DNA of 64,000 bases, from positions 26,110,166 to 26,174,165 of the forward strand of contig CM060083.1 in assembly GCA_030533445.1 (NCBI GenBank). Direction: 5' to 3'. A program made the position numbers and the translations under genes. The DNA is from Cyprinodon diabolis (taxonomy: Eukaryota; Chordata; Actinopteri; Cyprinodontiformes; Cyprinodontidae). The notes beneath the pieces are model-generated. The model did not search any database. It was given only the letters and a program-made list of their open reading frames with translations, and had not been told where the DNA came from. Within the stretch, counting starts at the first letter, position 1. Every line of letters starts with the position of its first letter. Positions 14,201-26,800 of the stretch are shown here, one piece after another.

Positions 14201-14845
14201 TAAAACATATTTATGAAAAGTACACTGTCTATTTATAGCTTGTTTTGTAGCTTGTTTTCCACTGTTTACGTAAGAAATCACTTCAAGCATATGCTCCCAA
14301 CTGGGTGTTGCCCAGTCAGCCTTTAGCAGAAGGCCGCTCACACTGAGCCTGGTGCTGTTAGAGATTTCTCCCTGTTAAAAGACATTTTTTCCTCTCCACT
14401 GTTACTGCATGCATGCTTGCTGTAAGAGATTGCTGCAGAGTCAACGATATAATGCAAATAAATGTTTACTAGATGAGCTACATGCTCATCCAAGAGGAGT
14501 AAACTAAAGGATTGTTGCAATCAGCTGGGTTTCCTTGGCTAGACAGCTTTTTACAATTTGTATGTTTGATTAAATTGTTTCTGCAAAGTGCCTCAAGATC
14601 CTGTGAACTGGTGCTATACAAACAAACTGGAATGAATTAAAACATCCCTTACTGCATTTATTCTGAGACAGAGCTTTACTGAATTATCTAGCTTAGAAAT
14701 CTTTTATGGTTTTGGCCATGTATAAACTGTGTGCCTAAAATGTGGTTGTATTACCTGGTTGTCCTTGTCTACCTGGCTCACCAGCTTCTCCATAGAATCC
14801 TGGTAGGCCTAGTTCCCCAGCAGCACCATTAACACCAGGGTCACC
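11286..14845 (-). CDS. col21a1: col21a1 last three coding exons and stop
   Basis: Exons 14755-14845, 11787-11864 and 11286-11488. Unlike the upstream helix exons, these split the Gly codon (phase 1). 14755-14845 encodes [20 protein letters not shown] onward; 11787-11864 encodes [17 protein letters not shown], an interruption; the last exon has [12 protein letters not shown], another imperfection, then [14 protein letters not shown] and a 21-residue tail ending RSLRNRY before TAG. The C-x4-C after GPPG matches the end of human COL21A1 (GPPGIC-DPSL-C). Confidence 0.82.
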
Positions 14846-17800
14846 CTGGACACACCATTACAAAACAAACTGTAAGTTATATGATCTTATTTACAATTTA
14901 ATTTTCAAAAAATGTCTTTGTTCTTAGTTCTTTATAGTAATCCTTAAAGTGTGTTTAGGTTCAAACTGTTCAGGTATTGTGTATTTGTCAATGACAAGCC
15001 AAACATGAGGTCTACAAACCATAAATAAATATACGGATACAGATTTAGAGAATCCTGAATTCAATAATATTTACTAGCTTGAGAAATTCTTCCGTGGAAC
15101 ATGAATTGATTCTACGATGTATAATAATGTGGGGAAGGCTTCCCAGTTGATCCAAGTACCGCTCCACACAGACAAAGTGTCTAGTCTCCGACTCCTTATT
15201 TGTCCTCATGGAGACGTGGAAAATTGTAATGTTTTCATTCCAAGCTTTTCTGCCAAACACTTCAGCTCTCCAAGTCCAGTCCAGACCCTTGCAATGTGGT
15301 TAAATGTTGCTCAGCCAGAGAGAGCGAAAATTAGCGACATGTATAACAGTCAGACAGGGTTTTCATGGCAAAGGTCTGCAAGAGTTCAGATACATCTATA
15401 ACAACTGTTTTTCAAAGTGTGAAACTCACAGGAGGTCCCGGGGGTCCTTTCTGTCCGGGGGGGCCAGGGGCACCCATGGGGACATCCCCATAGAGAGGGC
15501 AAACGGCAGCACACGTCCTCTTTACAGAGTTAGCGAAGGTGGACATCTGCTCCAGAACCACTCTCTTACAGACCTCAATCACATGTTCAGCAGGGAGCAC
15601 TGGGCCCTGTGTGAGAAACCATTACTGTATCCATCACTGTAGGTCACCTGGCTATGAGACAGGTCATGCTGGAGCAATTACTTGAGTCTGTGAGGAGATG
15701 GAGTGAACAAAGCCAGTAATATTTGCTGCAGCTCATTTGGGCGGGTTTACAGCCACACTAAACGATATTGGTGCAGTGAGGCACAAACGAGTCAAGGATA
15801 ACAAGAAGCTGTCTACAAGTGTTCTCGACAGTAAATGTGTTACCAAGAAAAAAGTGTTGGCTAGTTAATGTTAAAATTACAGAAAATGATTACTCTGTTG
15901 TTACTGGCAAGGCAAGTTTATGTGACAAGCACATTTCAGCAACCAGAGAATTTAATCTGAATAAAACATTAAAAAAAGAATAGAATTAGAGAACAATTAC
16001 ACTTCAGACTGAATTTAATGATGTCTCAGTATCAGTTTACATAATTCAGTCAATGGAAACTTTACACAAATGGGCATTTAACTGTAGAATATAATAATTC
16101 AGGATTTTGCTGATTTTTGTTGCATTTTTCCAGATTGAAAACTGCTTCTCTATGTTTGGTTGTTGATGTTTTTTGAACATAGATTGAAAGAGCAGATAGA
16201 AAAATCATGCGAAGGTTACTTCTTTTAGTAATAAAATCTAGGAAATTAAACTTGTGTTTTAGATTATATGATCTGACATGATATGAGTGTGTATTGTGCA
16301 CCTAATTGTCATGACCTACAGTAGTCATGCATTGATAAGCTACAAAAGTTCATTTGGAAAAAAAAAAGTTGTGTGTTGCCAAAGGGCTGTATTCAAGCAT
16401 ATTAATGGAAAGAGAAGTTAAAGGGAAAAAGTATGTAGGACCTGAGGCACATTACCAACAAAGATGACTGCAGTTTTGAGAAGATTTTGAAACAAAACCT
16501 ATTTGACAGTTATAGGGAAATTCACATGGCTAGAGTTTGCGTTTCAAGAGTCGCCAGGCACACTATCTATGATCCGGGCTACACCTATTTCATTCCTTGA
16601 TTTATATTGCTCTTTAACCAGAAACATAGAAGACACATCTTACACTGACCAAGAAGAAAATAACTAAACTGTTGCCCAGTAGTTATTACTCATCTCTTAT
16701 ATCAAAGACTATTTTGCATTTTATTCAGAAACCTGTTTCCAATCTGGAGTGGGAAAAGGAGAGGTACAGAATCCAGGTTGTCTCAGGTATAGTGTGTTCT
16801 TATAGTTGTTAACTATATGGGAGTCAATGGTAAAGTGGCAGAGCGATGGGGGTAAGGGGGTGGGGGTGGGATGCTTTGTCTTTTTAAGGATTTATTTTTG
16901 AGGGGATTTTTTATTTTATTATAGTTGAAAAACCCTTATAATCTGTTAGAGCATGTGCAAACCAGAGGAAAAAAGGGCGTTCTCTTCACATGCTGTTACT
17001 ATCCCCTAGGCTGTGTCCGAGCATCCGCCATATATTGAGCACTACATAGTGGTCATTGCATTTAAGTGTCCAAAAGTCTAGTGGATGAAAAACTAGTGGA
17101 CTTAAAATTTTAATACAGTGCACCTTGAAAAGTAGTGAGCAACGATGGTTGTCACAACCCGATCCGTACCAGAAGCACATTCTGTACCATCAGCTCATTT
17201 GCACATGTGCAAGCAGATATTCTTCCAGGTCACCATAAATAATGTAATTATGGTACTAAAAGTCTTTATTTCTATCATTAAGTCTCTAACAAATGCAAAA
17301 ACAAATCTTTAAAACCTTTTTTATGATTTATGAGACAATTTGATGCTTTCTACATTTTCTCCAATAAACTGCTTGTCTGACGTCATCATCGGACATGCTT
17401 AGAGTAGTCCAGGAAAATATCATTAACCATTTATTTTTTTTCTTTTAGTTATTTCTTTAGATTATGCGCTATATACCACAATTTTTTAAAGAAGGGAAAA
17501 AATAAAACTCAGAAAGGCTAGATTTATATTTAAATCAAAGGCAGAAAAAATGTTAGCTCCCAAATAGCGTAGGATCCCATTTCCGGTACAGATCGGGCAC
17601 AAACAAGTGGTAACACAGAAAGGATGTTTATGCTTTTATTTTCTAAGCAAGTACATTATTAAACTTAAACACATTATAGCTTAGTACGCTTACTATTTTT
17701 AAGGAGGGAAAAACATAATTTAGGTCTGTTTTACAAATTAAAATCGAAGGTGACCCGAGTGTATATCTGGTTGCGCATGCGAAAGAGAAAGGTGAGAGAA

Positions 17801-20800
17801 CATCTAGAGATAGATTTACGTTATTATGTTGTCATATACCTTTGTCTAATAGTAATTTGCTCTTGTTTATGTATGAGTGCAGCACAGAGAGGGAGAGACA
17901 GCAGAGATAGAGAACCCAGAATGAGGAGATGGAACAAGAAAAGAAAAGCTAAGAAAAGGTGAAGACAATACCTGCTGCCTCTGGCTTGTTTTTAGAAGCT
18001 TGACTAGAATACCGTTTGGTTGCTCACAATATACAATACAATTAAAATTACTTAAACTTCGATAACTCTGTGTTTTGATTAACTCAGCAGGTTTGGAAAG
18101 GAATTTGGATTTTATTATGTCCCTGTTTTATATTAGTGTAAGATTGGTAGAAAAGGAGAGGAAGAAGATTAGAAGACTGATAGAAGATTGAATGAGAGTG
18201 GAGGAAAATAGGGAAACTGATGGAAAGAACAGTTGAAGAGAAGGAAGAAAAATATACTTAAAAGTGTAAAACAGTGAGAAGGCAAAAGTCAGTCAGCTAC
18301 AAAGATAAGAAGATGGAGAGGGAAGAAGAAAGAGAAAACTGAATGAACAGATAGCACTAATAAACACTATCGATTGATTCATCTTATTAATCCTAGGAAA
18401 TAGAAGAGTCGTATTCCTGGATTTTACACTTGATTATTGTTGTTAAAATATTTTTAAATATGTAAAAATGGATGAAAGCATCACTATCCCGTTTCCTATG
18501 TCTTAAATACTTTCATTCCAGATCAAAGCTGAGAACAAAGGTGAAAGTAACTATTATATTGTTTAAATTAAAGGAATTTCTATTCTATTCTATTCTCATC
18601 TATTCTATTCTATTATATGTTCACAATAAATGAGTGTGTCAAATCAAGTTTCCTTTTTTTAAACAATAGTATTTTTCATGTGATTCTGGTTGATCTTCAC
18701 ATGGTAGCACAGAGAGGGACAGCCCTTTCATTATAATGAAATATCTTATGTGCTAAGCCCCTGATGATGAAAATTTCTAACTCCACCCCTGACATATTAT
18801 CTGCTGGTGTTGGTCCAGTGTGCAGTGCGGCCATCTAACAGGACATTTTAGAGCACCTCCTGCTCCTTTCTAGTGTTGAGCTATTTGAAAATGGTGATTC
18901 CCTTTTCCAACAAAACTTGGCACATGCCCAATAGTACAAATACCTAGTATAATGGTTATAGCCTAGTGAAACTTGGCTTTATTGGGAAGAACACTGACCT
19001 GACCATAACCCCTAGTGAATCAATGAAGAATTGTCAAGAGGGAGATGAGAGATTCCAGACTCAGCAGTGTGGCTAAGCTCAAGGCTGCTGTTAAAAGAAC
19101 CTAGGATCCTTTAATTGAACATGCTGATCACATGCCACACCACACTGATGCTGTTATTTATGGAAAAACAGTCCTGAAAAAGTGCTGACGGTATTTTTCA
19201 GTGGCTAGTATTTTTCACTAAAAGTCCTTAAAATAGGCAAATCTGATGAGCAAACTGAATCCATATTATGCCAAAATGAATCAGTTACTCACTGGAGGCC
19301 CTGGAAGTCCCTGAAAACCATCTGGTCCTTCTTCACCTCGGACACCCTTTACTCCGACAGAACCTGAACGACCAGGTGGGCCTGCAGATCCACGCTTCCC
19401 TCGTCCTCCCTGAGGGCCTGGCTCACCTCTGTCTCCAACCTACAGAACATTAATAGCACAAGGATCCAACAGAGCATCAGAACAGGTAAAAATAATGTAA
19501 ACCCAATGACAGAGCCTTTAAGATACAGCTGTCACAGCAAAATAAATCTTTCCTGCTTAAATTATTATATGTTCAAAATCTGAGTAAATAGAAAAACTCT
19601 AATATTGTCATAAAAGCATAAAGCTTGTTTAATTGTCTATATAGGTTCAAAACCGTGTATACAAATGTGCACGCAGAAACAATAAGGAACAGAGAACATT
19701 TGAAAAATGTGCAGGACTCATTTTGTTGCAATAGTGGGTGTTTCTGCCCTTATCACATCTGCAGATGCTCTGGATATGTAAGGAATGTTATTTGATGGAT
19801 TCATATTGGACTTTTCCAACTATTAACTCTCTAAGTTTCATTGAATGAATTGAAAATATTCCAACCAAAACAGAGCCAGCAATATCATATTTAGATAAAA
19901 TGCGCCTGCATGATTTCTCTGCTGAATTGCAGGCCTCATCTTTGACAACTGCCACTATTTGGCCACTATTTGGGGTCATTTGCTGCTGTCATTTTTGCAC
20001 ATCTTTGCATGTATCCATTACCTTAAAAATATCCACAGCTGTTTATTGGTTGTTTATTCTCCAGATGCACAGTATTTAAATTGTAAAAACATTGTACTGT
20101 ACAGTATTTTATTTTTATTTTTTTTAACGCTGTCCCTTATTCTGTTATTTTTATACACTTTTTTAAGGTCCACATTTGTGTGACCCCTTTTGCTATAATC
20201 TTTTGCTGCTTTAACACCACAATTTCCCCACTGGAACAATAAAGGGATTTTCTATTCTATTCTTTTTTTCATAAACTACAATCAAAGCACTAAGGACAGG
20301 TTACAGGACAGACAATGGGAGCACTGTACCTGCACCTCTATACACTATATTGCCAAAAGTATTTGCTCACCTGCCTTGACTCACATATGAGCTTAAGTGA
20401 CATCCCGTTCCTAATCCATAGGGTTCAATATGACGTCGGTCCACCCTTTGCAGCTAGAACAGCTTCAACTCTTCTGGGAAGGCTGTCCACAAGGTTTAGG
20501 AGTGTGTTTATGGGAATTTTTGACCATTCTTCCAGAAGCGCATTTGTGAGGTCGCACACTGATGTTGGACGAGAAGGCCTGGCTCTCAGTCTCCGCTCTA
20601 ATTCATCCCAAAGGTGTTCTATCGGGTTGAGGTCAGGACTCTGTGCAGGCCAGTCAAGTTCATCCACACCAGACTCTGTCATCCATGTCTTTATGGACCT
20701 TGCTTTGTGCACTGGTGCACAGTCATGTTGGAAGAGGAAGGGGCCAGCTCCAAACTGTTCCCACAAAGTTGGGAGCATGGAATTGTCCAAAATGTCTTGG

Positions 20801-23800
20801 TATGCTGAAGCATTCAGAGTTCCTTTCACTGGAACTAAGGGGCCAAGCCCAGCTCCTGAAAAACAACCCCACACCATAATCCCCCCTCCACCAAACTTTA
20901 CACTTGGCACAATGCAGTCAGACAAGTACCGTTCTCCTGGCAACCGCCAAACCCAGACCCGTCCATCAGATTGCCAGATGGAGAAGCGCGATTCGTCACT
21001 CCAGAGAACGCGTCTCCACTGCTCTAGAGTCCAGTGGCGGCGTGCTTTACACCACCGCATCCGACGCTTTGCATTGCACTTGGTTATGTATGGCTTGGAT
21101 GCAGCTGCTCGACCATGGAAACCCATTCCATGAAGCTCTCTGCGCACTGTTCTTGAGCTAATCTGAAGGCCACATGAAGTTTGGAGGTCTGTAGTGATTG
21201 ACTCTGCAGAAAGTTGGCGACCTCTTCGCACTATGCGCTTCAGCATCCGCTGACCCCGCTCCGTCAGTTTACGTGGCCTACCACTTCGTGGCTGAGTTGC
21301 TGTCGTTCCCAAACACTTCCATTTTCTTATAATACAGCTGACAGTTGACTGTGGAATATTTAGGAGCGAGGAAATTTCACGACTGGATTTGTTGCACAGG
21401 TGGCATCCTATCAAAGTTCCACGCTGGAATTCACTGAGCTCCTGAGAGCGACCCATTCTTTCACAAATGTTTGTAAAAACAGTCTGCATGCCTAGGTGCT
21501 TGAATTTATACACCTGTGGCCATGGAAGTGATTGGAACACCTGATTCCAATAATTTGGATGGGTGAGCAAATACTTTTGGCAATATAGTGTAGTTCATTT
21601 TCCTGGAACATCTCTTTTTTTCTATAGCAAAATTAAATAATCACTTTCAAGTATTAGTCACATTAAAATACTTGTTTGATCAGTATTCAGCAGACTGTAG
21701 CTCACCCTTCCATTTGGACCCTTTGTTCTTTTTCCCCCCTGAAAAATGAAGAAAAAGCTGATGTTAAAAAGACACAATTAAGGGACATTGTACCAAACAA
21801 AAAGTGAGCAATATTTGATATCTAAGGCTTTACCTCGGCACCTTTAACTCCTTTGATCCCTTGTATTCCTGCATCACCCTGTGCAAAGGAAAGGAAATAG
21901 ATGGCACTTACCAATAGATTGTAGATCTTATGTCCCAAATAATCAACAACATGTTTGTTTTTTATTTGAACGTTTGACATAACCAATAACCTTTCAACAA
22001 AACAGAATTCAAATAATAATTCTTAGTCTTGGTATAATTAGTTATAAAATATATAAATGTGAAACCTTTTTTTTTTTATAGTGTTGTAAGCCTTCTTTCC
22101 TTTTTTCCTTGTTTCCAAGTATCAGGTTCATATCAAGGCATTTTTGAATAATCAGAGATCACTACCTGAACTCAGTTTTAATCCCTATTGATTTAATGAA
22201 TAGTAATGTATGCAGTACGCCAGAAAAAGGGGGATTCCCAGGCTTAGCCCGCACAGCTGGGGTGGTATAGTCGTTTGGTTTCAGGAGGGTTTGGTGTCCT
22301 GTGTCTCCCTCTCTGCCTTTTTGGACTGTGGTCTGCTGCTTATGCCACTAGTGATGTACTTTTGAGTAGAGAGTATGATTGCCCTGCAGTGATGCTTTTT
22401 ATGAGGCTGCCTGATAAAAATTTCTGCCTTTAGGGACCTAATCTGTATACCCTTTGCAGCTCTTAAGTCCTTACGAAACTTACAAATATACACACTTATT
22501 TCTACACTCACCACCCCATGCACTTAGTACAATATCAATGTCTGTCTGATTCCATGATGAATTCAATCTGGATTCAATAAAGTCAATCACGCATTAGGAA
22601 TAGTGTCTTAAGAAATCCTTTATCGTTGGGAAAATCTCTCCTAGCAGATGTCACTGCAATCTGCTCTGTATATGGTATGAAAATATATTAAAACGATGTA
22701 TTTAACATTGTGAAAGGAGTTTGTTTTACCCAACAAGGGAAACTGCTAATAACTTAAGTTATTGTGAAAAATAAAAAAAAATATAACAGAAAATATCTCA
22801 ATCCTAAATCATGTATCCTGAAGGCATCCATTACAGTTGATAAAACATGAGTCTCCTGACAAAAGGTTAAAAAATTGTACTGAACATACGCTTAAGTCTC
22901 CATTAGAAACGTTCTTCGATTTATTGTACTTCCTCATGAAGATAAAATGGTTAAGTTAAGGCTTATAATTTACCCTTTTCTCATTCTGCTTTTCATATTT
23001 CCATCCTTTTTGCCTTAAGTGTGGCTAATTGTTGTAATCACCGTAAAACCGGATTATTAAAAAAGATCTGTAATTGTATCCCACTGTTCAACCCTGCATT
23101 TTTTTTCTTTGTAAAAGCGCTTAACAGATGTGCCTTTCTGAGGCCAATATGTGTGGGACACAGGCTGTACATGACGAAGTGTATGTATGGGTGCAATTTC
23201 ATGGAGAAGTATTCAGCTCAAACAACAAATCCTTTCATTTTCTCTAAGAATAATCTATCCGCTTTATATTTGAACTGCCAGCAAGAAAAGTAAAAGAAAC
23301 TTAACCCTTTGTAGGGCACTGAAATTGTTTAAAAATCTAAATTTCAAGCCAATAGTGTAATTGGAAACCTGGACAAGACCTTATTACCTTTTTAACATTA
23401 ACAAAATATGGATATGTTGATGGAAAAATTCAATGTCAATGTAATAACAAGAAATGTCAACTTGCTAAAATATATTAGGAAAAATAACAAAAGTGTTTCT
23501 ATAAGAAATTCATGAAAAACACTGATAGGGAAAGAAACACATTTTTTTTTATACAACATAACCTTAGAGGCATTAATGCTGATACTGAAACTTACATTTT
23601 TAGTCTATAAACCTAAATACAATTGTTAACTAGGCTTATTAAAATTTTTACTTTACTTTTTAACTTTTCAATTAACTTTTTACCTTTTTTTTCTCTAATT
23701 GTTAATTTTTTTTAAAACTTTATTTAGAATAGGTAATATATCATTCAAGGGCTCATCTACAGCCATGTAGCAGTATCTTTGCTGAATGGCTGGATATAGA

Positions 23801-26800
23801 TCTTATGCTTCTAGACCTCACTAAGCAATGGGAGGGACTCCATTTATAAGGGGTATGCAAGTGATCAAAAATGGTAAATTGCCCTATAAAGGATTAATCC
23901 TGATATAATTGGAATACTGTCAATCCCCTAAGAATAGACCTATATGCCCTGACTAACTTTTATGCTTTTTCACTTGTGCTTGTACACCTATATATCCATC
24001 CTTGTTGTGATTTACATGCCAAATACATATTTAGAGGCAACCCTGAGTTCCCAGTGCTGGTTCCTTCTGTTCAGATTTGTTTATTCTTGCCAAAGCATGC
24101 TAAGGAAACACAAACAGCTGTTTCTGCTTTCTGGAAAATCTGTCATTTTCATTGGCTCAGTTCAGTGTGTAAATATCATGAACAGGCCCAGAGGGGAACT
24201 TTGGTAATTGTGTTTTCATTAAAAGTGATGGTAATAAAACCTAATCAGCAGTTATGCATTTACCATTTGTGTGAAGATATTTATCTGACCTTTTGTCAAG
24301 TAATTCTGGATCTTTTTTTAATAGCTAAAAATCCAACATTAATTTCCAAATAAGTAAAACATATTGTTTTAGAAAAAGAGTACATCTGCAAAACATGTAC
24401 TTTGGAAATAATTCCTGATTAGTCTCAATGATTAAGACATCTCTTTCTCTCTTTAATGGGCAGATGATGTTTTACCTTGACTCCTGGCTTTCCATGTACG
24501 CCCACATGACCCTGTTAAGAGTTGACATGCATTTATTGTTTGAAGAAAATTAGTTGTGTTTTGAAAACCCAAGAAAGTTATTTTGGAGTACGTACAGTTG
24601 GTCCCGGTGGACCAATAAATCCAGGTCTTCCTGGCTTTCCGGCAGAACCTTTGTAACCTCTCAGGCCCTTGAGAGAAAGACATTTATAAACCAAACTACA
24701 AATTGCTTTATTCTTTGTTTTTCTTTTTAAGATGGCAAACTACTTTATGGACAAAATACATTATGTGCTTGTTTATAGTAACTGTACAGCTTGAAAATGT
24801 GACTTACTGTTTTGCCTTGGGGGCCCATTTCTCCTGCTGGTCCCAGGATGCCTTTCTCCCCCTGTAAAAAAACACAAATGGCTGTAAATTAATTTGCAAA
24901 AACAACTCTATTCACATTTATTTATGGAACCGAAAAAAGACCAGACCTTTCCTCCACTACGTCCAGGTTTTCCACTGAGACCCTGGGGTCCTTGATATGC
25001 CTGCAAGGAAACGGATGACATTTACAGGATAATGATAGGACACAAAAAAAAATTAGGAAAAAATGTGTAAATCACAGGATAATACCTCTATTCCTGGATC
25101 ACCATTTCTGCCAGGTAAACCTGGATCCCCAACAATACCCTAGGGATTTCAGAACCATTAGATGAAAGCAGACTAATTACTTTGAGGACATGGTTTTCAA
25201 ATTATGGCACATATTCCACTGGTGATTACCCTGTCATGTAGCACTAAGAAGACATTTTGATATTAACTGCATAAAAGTTAAATACAAAATGTTTAAATAC
25301 GAAGCAGAATAAATAAGCCCATACAAGAAGATCAGTTGTTCACGATTTTTGCTGTAAAAAATATTCTAAAGGAGTAGCAGTATAGAAAAAAATATGTAGA
25401 TATACAATGATTAACATGTTTTAATCTGTGTCATAGTCTAAATAAAAAATGGGAAAGGTTCTTTATTTTTAGCCTAAAATTATTTCCTGATATATTTACT
25501 GATTATTTAAGTTAGAAAATATATCACAAATGTTATCCTTTTACGTATGAATAGTTCACTGCTCTCTCTCGACTTTAAAAACGGTTATACATCAAAGAAT
25601 TTTAAGTTTAATATCAGTTTGAAAGGAAGAGGGTGGTGTTAATAATAACAAGCATTTCAAATCACCTAAGTAGGACCACCTGTACAAGACTAGCCTCATA
25701 CTTTTTTTGTTGTTGTTGTTGTTTTAACTTCCAATGAAGGTAACTGGAAGTAAATTAATGTTTATATGCTGGTGAATATTCTCAGTCATAGTCATTCCCA
25801 AAAAAGTAAAAAGAAAACCAATCCACTGCAATTTGTTTCCAAGTTTGATGACGTTTCACTTCCCATCCAGGAAGCGTTTTCAATTCAAAATTTTAGAAAT
25901 AGCATTGTCCAAGGCCGTTTCTCAATATGCGTTCTTGAGCGTTCTCGTGTGCTCGTGTACTCTTGACACGTCATCAGCCTCAGCCCGAGTACCGTTCCAA
26001 TTCTCGAGAACGCCAGATCAGGAACGCACCAAATCCCCGGATGTTGTTCTCACCCCGCCCTCTTTATCGAGCATGCATCAGAGCAGACTTGTGCGTTCTT
26101 CAGACTGACCGCTTCCCCAGAATGCCCCGTGGCCGCAGCTTGATTCGAGACAGCGCTCACAGTGGTAAGTTAAACATTCCCTTTTCTGCTGCTGTTGTTC
26201 TTCAAAAGTACGTTTTGAAATTGTTTGAGGTGATAACATTATACATTTAAGCCTCCCTGTGTGGCCTGTTTACAGAGTTAGTGCGGAATTTAAAAAAAAA
26301 GTCCGACGTTGAGCGGACCAGAGTGACCAGCAGTTTTATACCTACGGTTAGGTAATTTTTTTTTATTGTTTTTTAAGCTTTAGAAATTAAAAATATTGTT
26401 TTCAAAATGTTTTGTGTAGGGAATAAATACAGTAGTTTTGACTGTTAAAGAAATGCTAAAGAACGTTGCATGTGATGACGTCACGAGTACGCTTCTGTTC
26501 CAATACACATACGTGCTTGTGTGCTCGCGCTCTCGTCAAGTCCGATCTTCCTGCGTTCTCGCCAAGAACGGACTTGACGAGAGCGCGAGTACGTACTTGC
26601 ATTCTCGTGAATTGAGAAATGGCCCAAGTGAAAGTCCAAGTTTCTTCCATCTGGATTATGAACTAGGTGAGATCTTTTTAATTGCAGGTAATTCATAAGC
26701 AGCTCTTGTATTGTTCAGACCATGGTTCGTTCAAAGTTGCTTATATTCCTCACTAGAAAAAAAAAGGGTTCCTAGGAAGTGTGCTGTGTGACAATCCTAT

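Larger units (their letters stand above)
15607..18784 (-). other. col21a1 intron sequence
   Basis: Large intron upstream of the NC exon, G-rich near 16850-16875 (gggggtaaggggg type runs). Apart from the weak inverted pair at 17158-17597 and the repeats listed nearby, nothing coding is seen. Confidence 0.6.

Noticed and set aside
20315..21133. 272-codon plus-strand open frame
   Set aside because: Antisense shadow of the Tc1 transposase at 20425-21456; no independent features.
26438..26698. Open frames with [11 protein letters not shown] peptides
   Set aside because: Arise from the inverted CG-rich repeats of the Harbinger-like MITE.
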